From JBHJGS01 sp050331575 (lineage in GTDB: Bacteria > Pseudomonadota > Alphaproteobacteria > Sphingomonadales > Rhodothalassiaceae), in contig JBHJGS010000029.1 of the NCBI GenBank assembly GCA_050331575.1, positions 1 to 9,959 on the forward strand: a stretch of DNA of 9,959 bases, in the 5' to 3' direction. Both the position numbers and the translations under genes were made by a program. This document shows, one piece after another, positions 5,680-9,959 of the stretch (positions within the stretch are counted from its first letter, which is position 1; every line of letters starts with the position of its first letter). The notes beneath the pieces are model-generated. The model searched no databases. It saw nothing but the letters and a program-made list of their open reading frames with translations, and was not told the DNA's origin.

Positions 5680-6546
5680 ATGCCCATGGACCGCTTTCCC
5701 GGCCCTGTGCCCTTGATCCTCCAGGCCACCCGGCTGACCTGGCGCCACGCTGAGATTCTGCTGTTGTTGGCGGTGCTGTTGGGCATCATCCTTTATGTCA
5801 GCCTGCTCGGACGACTGGACGAGCTCGCCGCCCTGATGAACCAACTTCAGACCCAAGCCAGCGAGATGGAACAAAGCGGCCAAGGCGACCCGGCCGAAGC
5901 GGAACGCCTTGGGCGGCTGGTCGTGCAACTGCTCGACCAGTTGCGGGTGACCACGGCCTTGAGCTTCATGCTGAACCCGATCTTGCTGCTGGTTTGGACC
6001 CGGGCCGTGGCCGTTGGTCGCGGCGATGTGTTCGCCGGCGGCACCCGCGCCACGCTGCGGCGCTACGCCTTGTTCCTCTGGCGCAGTGTGTGCATGGTGT
6101 TCGTCACGATCCTCTTCGTGCTGCTGGCCGGCGTCGTCGTGTTGGTCGTGCAGGGCCTGTTTGGCTTGATCCTGTCGCTGGTCGGAGCGCGGCAGGTGGC
6201 TGAGTTTCTCGCCAGCTTGGCGGGTCTGTTGGTGGTCTCGGTCGCCCTGGCCGGCTATTATCTCAGCCTGTGCGCAACGGCGGTGGATCGCGGCCACGGC
6301 ATTTTTGTCGGCATCGGCAAAGCCGTGGAGACGTTCCGGCCGTATTTGATCGCCATCATCCTGTTAACCTTGGGATCGAATATTGTCGCCAGCGTCATCG
6401 GTGCGGCTTTCGGCGCGATGCCCGCGGGCGGCGCCGCGGTTTTCGTGCTGGTCAGCATCGCCGTCACCGGCATCAGCCTTGCCGCGGCCAGCATTACGCA
6501 CGAGCATGACGTGCGCACGGATCCTTTGGCCGGGGAACGGTTCTGA
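5680..6546 (+). CDS. Multi-pass inner-membrane protein, unknown function (paralogue 1)
   Basis: A 288-aa protein with about six hydrophobic segments: roughly 25-44, 92-112, 134-168 (one or two helices), 177-198, 220-245 and 252-273. A polar region with charged, Gln-rich character lies between the first two (residues 45-88) and looks helical. Conserved polar positions are W106-x-R108, G113-R114, A119-G-G, R127-R128 and D203-R204. The same pattern recurs in the next gene, so the two are probably paralogues. I do not recognise the family. ATGs at 5674, 5680 and 5686 are in frame; 5680 is preferred for its 6-nt spacing from agaaggg. It starts about 55 bp after the MaoC stop, so it may be in the same transcript. 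Confidence 0.78.
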   Translation: MPMDRFPGPVPLILQATRLTWRHAEILLLLAVLLGIILYVSLLGRLDELAALMNQLQTQASEMEQSGQGDPAEAERLGRLVVQLLDQLRVTTALSFMLNPILLLVWTRAVAVGRGDVFAGGTRATLRRYALFLWRSVCMVFVTILFVLLAGVVVLVVQGLFGLILSLVGARQVAEFLASLAGLLVVSVALAGYYLSLCATAVDRGHGIFVGIGKAVETFRPYLIAIILLTLGSNIVASVIGAAFGAMPAGGAAVFVLVSIAVTGISLAAASITHEHDVRTDPLAGERF

Positions 6547-6619
6547 GCCTGCCGGTTGACACCGGTGCTGCCTTGCGCGCACCAAGGATCATGGCAATGG
6601 TCTGGACGGGTTGGCGCCG

Positions 6620-7426
6620 ATGAGTGGGTCGAGCCTGATTACCTTGCGGGCACGGCTGGCCGACGGTGCGTCTTTCCTTTTGCTCAACGGCACGCCGGCG
6701 CTGCTGCTCAGCCTGTTATTCGCGTTGAGCAATCTGATCCTGATCAAGCTGTTCGTCCTGCTTGAGCCTGGGATCGGGGAGTATCTGGCCGATCGTAGCC
6801 GGCGGCAGGATCATCTTGCGGCAATTTTGCTGATGCAGACCATCGCCTTGATGGTGCTGGTCGGCCACGGGCTGATCTGGGCGCGCATTTGCCTGCTTGG
6901 CCGCACCAATGCCTTGGCCGGCGGCATGGAAGGGTTTTTCCGCCGCTTTTCCACATGCTTGACCCGGTTGATGGTGGCCGCGCTGCTGGGCATCGCGCTC
7001 AGCCTGCCGGCGCTGATCTTTGCGATCATCCTGACAGGTCTGTTGCGCAATTTCGGCGGCTTCGGCCAGTCAATGGCCAGCGCCGCCTCGATCATGCTGC
7101 TGGCCGTGCCCCTGGGCGCGGTGGTCTCGGCCTTGATCTTGTCGATGAGCGCGGAGGCGATTGACCGGCGCCTGTCGATGCTGGCGGCGATGCAGCAGAC
7201 CCAGCCGGCGTGGATCCGGCTGGCGGTGGTGATGATCGTGTTGGTCGCGATCTACATTCTGCTGGCGGTTGGGCTCTCTCAACTCGCCGGGGCAGAGACG
7301 CGGCTGCCCGGCTCCGTTTTCGAGACCTTCGCGTTTCTGCTGCAGCACGCCTTGGGGTTTTTGACCCTGGCGCTGGCAATCGGTGCGTTGGCGCCGCTTT
7401 TGCGCGACCGCAAGAAATCCAACTGA
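6620..7426 (+). CDS. Multi-pass inner-membrane protein, unknown function (paralogue 2)
   Basis: A 268-aa protein with about six hydrophobic segments: roughly 24-48, 67-90, 115-140, 154-175, 199-220 and 237-260. It keeps the pattern W87-x-R89, G94-R95, A100-G-G, R108-R109 and, in the fourth hydrophobic region, D182-R183, with the same internal spacing as the preceding gene over the first block. It ends in a basic tail (RDRKKSN). No enzymatic motif is seen. A TTG at 6611 is in frame, but the ATG at 6620 lies 9 nt after ggacggg and is preferred. The gene follows its paralogue by 73 bp on the same strand. It converges on the small ORF at 7434 with only 7 bp between the stop codons. Confidence 0.78.
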   Translation: MSGSSLITLRARLADGASFLLLNGTPALLLSLLFALSNLILIKLFVLLEPGIGEYLADRSRRQDHLAAILLMQTIALMVLVGHGLIWARICLLGRTNALAGGMEGFFRRFSTCLTRLMVAALLGIALSLPALIFAIILTGLLRNFGGFGQSMASAASIMLLAVPLGAVVSALILSMSAEAIDRRLSMLAAMQQTQPAWIRLAVVMIVLVAIYILLAVGLSQLAGAETRLPGSVFETFAFLLQHALGFLTLALAIGALAPLLRDRKKSN

Positions 7427-7433
7427 TCGGCGT

Positions 7434-7586
7434 TTAAGCGGCAGTGCCGCGGCGCCGCTTGGCCATCTCGTCGAGCATGCCGGTCTCAATCGCCGACACC
7501 CGGTCTTCCAACCGCTCCAAAACCCGGATGATTTGGTCCAGCTTGCGGGTCATCGCTTCAAGCTTGTCGTCTGCGGTGTCGGTCAT
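7434..7586 (-). CDS. Small 50-residue coiled-coil-like protein
   Basis: A short frame of 51 codons starts at ATG 7586 and ends at TAA 7434. The protein begins MTDTADDKLEAMTRKLDQII, has a heptad-like amphipathic run (LDQIIRVLERLEDRVSAIE, residues 16-34) and ends in a basic tail, KRRRGTAA. Its ATG overlaps the TGA of the upstream membrane protein as ATGA, which suggests translational coupling, and GGGAG lies about 10 nt upstream. The coiled-coil composition argues against a chance ORF. No family is recognised. It is small enough to be missed by standard gene length cut-offs. Confidence 0.68.
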   Translation of the reverse strand: MTDTADDKLEAMTRKLDQIIRVLERLEDRVSAIETGMLDEMAKRRRGTAA

Positions 7587-7975
7587 TGGTGTCTTTCTCC
7601 CATCTTGGACCGGCGGCCGCCGGTCTGATCATTGGCCGGAGGCCGAAACCGGTCCAGGTCCAGGCCGGCATGTTCCAGATTGGAATGCGCGTCCTTCACC
7701 TGGGCACGCCAGCGGCGCACGCGCGTGCGCGCAATCGCCAAGCGCAAAAAGCGCGGCAAGGATGGCTGCGCCTTCAACAACAGCCGGTCAAGGCGCGGGT
7801 GCCGTTCCCGCAGCGCCCGCACCAGCCGGACCGCCCGCGGGCTGGAACTGATCAACAAGGCCAGGCCCACGGCCATCAAAACCAAACCGGTGGGGATCGG
7901 CAGCCAAAACGTCAGAAAGCCAAGGATTAGGCAAAACCAACCCACCGTGATCATGACCAATTGTCGAAAGCCCAT
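7583..7975 (-). CDS. Small membrane protein, unknown function
   Basis: About 130 aa. Residues 1-45 form two adjacent hydrophobic segments (VMITVGWFCLILGFLTFWLPI and LVLMAVGLALLI) joined by a Pro-rich turn (P-I-P-T-G). The next stretch is strongly basic (SSSPRAVRLVRALRERHPRL, then RFLRLAIARTRVRRWRAQ), followed by a polar C-terminus. The hairpin membrane anchor with a basic cytoplasmic tail resembles small proteins of the PGPGW/DUF454-like sort, but I cannot assign a family. The frame is open up to 8095, which would overlap the divergent alkyltransferase-like gene. The ATG at 7975, just before the first membrane segment, is preferred, though the ribosome site is weak. Its stop overlaps the start of the 50-aa ORF. 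Confidence 0.68.
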   Translation of the reverse strand: MGFRQLVMITVGWFCLILGFLTFWLPIPTGLVLMAVGLALLISSSPRAVRLVRALRERHPRLDRLLLKAQPSLPRFLRLAIARTRVRRWRAQVKDAHSNLEHAGLDLDRFRPPANDQTGGRRSKMGERHQ

Positions 7976-8073
7976 CACCACAAACTCTGCCCACCCCTCG
8001 ACGCCAGTTCCTTGAAGGTGGGGCCTGTTTAGCCGCACAACAAGGCGGAGATTAGTCGTAAAGTCCCCTTGAA

Positions 8074-8083
8074 GCGTTAACGC
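8074..8083. promoter_or_regulatory. Perfect 10-bp palindrome upstream of the alkyltransferase-like gene
   Basis: gcgttaacgc is a perfect inverted repeat ending 10 bp before the ATG at 8094. It could be an operator or simply part of the leader. There is no second copy in the window and no clear -10 element next to it. Confidence 0.25.
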
Positions 8084-8093
8084 AGGCTGAGCC

Positions 8094-8438
8094 ATGGCCC
8101 CGCCATCTGCCTTGATCCATGCGCTGGTGCGCGAAATTCCCGCAGGCCAGGTGGCCAGCTATGGCCAGGTTGCCGATTATCTGCCCGGCGTGACGGCGCG
8201 GCAGGTGGGACGGGTGCTGGCGGGCAGCAGCCCTGAGGGCCAAAGCGTTCCGTGGCACCGCGTGATCAATGCCGCCGGTACGATCTCCGCCCATCCCGGT
8301 TCGGCGGAACAGTATCGCCGGCTGCAAGCCGAAGGCATCCTGTTCGACCGGCGCGGCCGGCTGGACTGGTCACAGCATCGCTGGCCGGGCCCCAGTCATG
8401 TCTGGTTGCTCAGCCACGGGCTTGACCCACCGGCATAG
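8094..8438 (+). CDS. Alkyltransferase-like protein (ATL; MGMT homologue without the catalytic Cys)
   Basis: A 114-aa protein consisting of the DNA-binding domain of O6-alkylguanine DNA alkyltransferases. The family landmarks are GQVASYGQVADYL (18-30, with the base-flipping-region Tyr23), ARQVG (35-39, with the intercalating Arg36) and VPWHRVINAAG (52-62). The acceptor Cys of the PCHR motif is Trp54, the defining change of ATL proteins. These bind O6-alkylguanine and flag it for nucleotide excision repair instead of removing the alkyl group. Length matches free-standing ATLs. The C-terminal part after about residue 95 is less conserved. It is transcribed divergently from the small membrane protein. 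A strong hairpin lies 112 bp after its stop. Confidence 0.9.
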   Translation: MAPPSALIHALVREIPAGQVASYGQVADYLPGVTARQVGRVLAGSSPEGQSVPWHRVINAAGTISAHPGSAEQYRRLQAEGILFDRRGRLDWSQHRWPGPSHVWLLSHGLDPPA

Positions 8439-8549
8439 ATCCTCCGGCATACACCCCCCGGCACGCCTTAGCGTCTGGCCAACCATTTGCCGGTAACGCG
8501 TCAGGCGACAAGAACAAGGGCCGGGAGCTTGCCGCTTATGAATTCATTG

Positions 8550-8577
8550 GCGGGTTAGCGCCTGAGCGCTAAGCCGC
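8550..8577 (+). terminator. Strong hairpin, possible intrinsic terminator
   Basis: GCGG-G-TTAGCGC, loop CTGA, GCGCTAA-G-CCGC forms a 12-position stem with one G-G mismatch and a 4-nt loop. On the plus strand it is followed by GCGCTTTCTCC, a short and imperfect T-run. It lies between the alkyltransferase-like gene and the VWA gene and would separate their transcripts. The weak T-run leaves open that it is a protein-binding palindrome instead. Confidence 0.45.
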
Positions 8578-8649
8578 GCTTTCTCCTGGCCCGCCTGGTC
8601 TGGTAAGCTCCCCTGCCCGGGTACGTCGCATCGCTTGGAGCGGCCTGAC

Positions 8650-9825
8650 ATGTTCACACACTTCTTTCTGACCCTGCGCGATCACGGTCTGCCCGTGTCG
8701 ATCAAGGAATATCTGACGCTGCTGGAGGCGCTGCAGGCCGGCTGCGCGGACTATTCGGTGGAAGACTTCTACTATTTGTCCCGCGCCACGCTGGTGAAGG
8801 ACGAGAAGCATCTGGACCGGTTCGATCGGCTGTTCGGGCATTGTTTCAACGGCCTGGAGCTGGGCGCTGAGACACTGACGCCGGAGATCCCGGAGGAATG
8901 GCTGAAGAAGCTCGCCGAGCTCTACTTGACCGAAGAGGAGATGAATAAGGTCAAGGAGCTGGGCGACTGGAACGAGATCATGGAGACGCTGAAGAAGCGC
9001 CTGGAGGAGCAGAAGGGCCGCCATCAGGGCGGCAACAAATGGATCGGCACTGCCGGCCGCTCACCTTATGGCGCCTATGGCTACAACCCCGCCGGCGTGC
9101 GCATCGGCCAGCACGAAAGCCGCCACCGCCGCGCCATCAAGGTGTGGGACAAGCGCGAATTCAAGAATCTCGATGACAGCGTTGAACTGGGCACCCGCAA
9201 TATCAAGGTGGCGCTGCGCCGGCTGCGCCAGTTCGCGCGCGAGGGCGCGGCCACCGAACTGGATCTGGACGGCACCATCCAGGCCACGGCGCATCAGGGC
9301 TTTCTCGACATCAAGCTGCGGCCGGAGCGGCACAATGCGGTCAAGGTGCTATTGTTTCTGGATGTCGGCGGGTCGATGGACCCGCATATCCGGGTCTGCG
9401 AGGAGCTGTTTTCCGCGGCGCGCACCGAATTCAAGCATCTGGAATTTTTCTACTTCCATAACTGCATTTATGAATCCGTCTGGCAGGACAATCGCCGCCG
9501 CCATGCCGAGCGCATCAACACGCTCGACGTGCTGCACACCTTCCCGCACGATTATAAGCTGATCATCGTCGGCGATGCCTCGATGAGCCCCTATGAGATC
9601 GTCTATCCCGGCGGCTCGGTGGAGCATTGGAATGAAGAGGCGGGGCAGGTTTGGCTGGAACGCCTGCTGTCGGTCTATTCCAAGGCGGTGTGGCTGAACC
9701 CCATCCCGGAACGGCATTGGGACTATGGCCAGTCCATCCAGATGCTCAAGCAGATCATGGAAAACCGCATGTTCCCGCTGACGCTGGATGGCCTGGACCG
9801 GGCCATGCGGGACCTGCTGCGCTAG
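8650..9825 (+). CDS. VWA domain-containing protein (CoxE-like)
   Basis: A 391-aa soluble protein. The N-terminal half is helical and charged (residues 1-130: MFTHFFLTLRDHGLPVSIKE, then LTEEEMNKVKELGDWNEIME...). A Gly/Tyr-rich segment, GRSPYGAYGYNPAGVRIG (136-153), follows. The C-terminal half holds a von Willebrand factor A fold, with VKVLLFLDVGGSMDPH containing the metal-binding D238-x-G-x-S242, the later HDYKLIIVGDASMSPYE segment, and WLNPIPERHWDY near the end. Such proteins usually work with a MoxR-type AAA+ ATPase in maturation or assembly of metal enzymes or membrane complexes. No such ATPase lies in the window. The ATG at 8650 is chosen over TTG 8635 because GGAG is 9 nt upstream. The C-terminus looks complete despite the adjacent IS110 element. 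Confidence 0.9.
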   Translation: MFTHFFLTLRDHGLPVSIKEYLTLLEALQAGCADYSVEDFYYLSRATLVKDEKHLDRFDRLFGHCFNGLELGAETLTPEIPEEWLKKLAELYLTEEEMNKVKELGDWNEIMETLKKRLEEQKGRHQGGNKWIGTAGRSPYGAYGYNPAGVRIGQHESRHRRAIKVWDKREFKNLDDSVELGTRNIKVALRRLRQFAREGAATELDLDGTIQATAHQGFLDIKLRPERHNAVKVLLFLDVGGSMDPHIRVCEELFSAARTEFKHLEFFYFHNCIYESVWQDNRRRHAERINTLDVLHTFPHDYKLIIVGDASMSPYEIVYPGGSVEHWNEEAGQVWLERLLSVYSKAVWLNPIPERHWDYGQSIQMLKQIMENRMFPLTLDGLDRAMRDLLR

Positions 9826-9959
9826 AGTATCCGTTTTTCTCAAGCGGTTTTTGGAGCCCATTTTCGGTGATTTCGAATGAGTGCGTTTGCGAGTACGATG
9901 AGCTTTCGCATGATGGCGGTTATGGCGACCTTTGGTGGCTTACCGTTGGCGATGAGCTG
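9826..9959 (-). mobile_element. IS110-family element, partial (transposase 3' end and short right end)
   Basis: The presence of an IS110-type transposase C-terminus on the minus strand means an element enters from the right. Only 14 bp separate the VWA stop codon from the transposase stop, so the element's end must lie in or very near 9826-9839. IS110 elements lack long inverted repeats, so the exact border cannot be set from one side. Confidence 0.7.
9840..9959 (-). CDS. IS110-family transposase, C-terminal fragment (window edge)
   Basis: Thirty-nine codons and a stop, open to the window edge, read QLIANGKPPKVAITAIMRKL, then IVLANALIRNHRKWAPKTA. G-K-P-x-K-V-A-x-x-A-x-M-R-K-L-(x)5-N-A-(I/L)-(I/L)-R is the usual C-terminal end of IS110/IS116/IS902 transposases (PF02371 region, carrying the Ser recombinase part just upstream). 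The frame is intact as far as visible. The guiding noncoding RNA of IS110 elements would lie on the far (5') side, outside the window. Confidence 0.85.
   Translation of the reverse strand, partial: QLIANGKPPKVAITAIMRKLIVLANALIRNHRKWAPKTA

Noticed and set aside
5650..6297. Minus-strand open frame of 215 codons opposite the first membrane protein
   Set aside because: The Gln/His-rich translation is the usual mirror of a Leu/Val-rich membrane protein. There is no ribosome site and no recognisable motif.
6552..6565. ccggt-tgac-accgg hairpin between the two membrane protein genes
   Set aside because: The stem is only 5 bp with no T-run; a terminator or regulatory role is not supported.
1..9959. 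CRISPR arrays, tRNA or rRNA genes, prophage or toxin-antitoxin modules
   Set aside because: No regularly spaced repeats, no tRNA cloverleaf other than the tmRNA acceptor domain, and no phage or toxin-antitoxin gene signatures were seen.

Overview
The window looks like chromosomal DNA of a high-GC alphaproteobacterium. The best evidence is a permuted, two-piece tmRNA gene (ssrA) on the minus strand whose tag reads ANDN...ALAA, followed on the same strand by an alphaproteobacterial-type SspB. Both are lineage markers. The genus cannot be fixed from this sequence.

Layout. 1-~820 is a graveyard of insertion sequences. It holds the end of an IS3-family element, which cuts through the C-terminal part of an IS5-family transposase, followed by a frameshifted IS630-family remnant. 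842-1915 is a trans-translation/proteolysis block: sspB and the permuted ssrA, both minus strand, each with a readable promoter. A divergent LysR-type regulator follows (1916-2881). Its 3' end overlaps the 3' end of a convergent CaiB/BaiF CoA-transferase (2842-4071). Upstream of that, on the same strand, is an exported beta-barrel-like protein (4114-4935). Divergent from it is a MaoC-like hydratase (5118-5624), followed by two related multi-pass membrane proteins (5680-6546 and 6620-7426). A minus-strand pair (7434-7975) encodes a small membrane protein and, through an ATGA overlap, a 50-residue coiled-coil-like protein. On the plus strand come an alkyltransferase-like DNA-repair protein whose catalytic Cys is Trp (8094-8438), a strong hairpin, and a VWA/CoxE-like protein (8650-9825). 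An IS110-family transposase (minus strand) begins 14 bp after the VWA stop codon and runs off the window.

Functional reading. ssrA and sspB make a coherent unit: tmRNA tags stalled nascent proteins, and SspB hands the tagged proteins to ClpXP. The CoA-transferase and MaoC hydratase could belong to organic-acid or acyl-CoA catabolism controlled by the LysR regulator, but the substrate is not visible from sequence. The two membrane proteins look like an old tandem duplication of unknown function. I did not find a wholly new system. The least obvious content is the tmRNA gene, the 50-aa ORF, the duplicated membrane proteins and the layered IS insertions.
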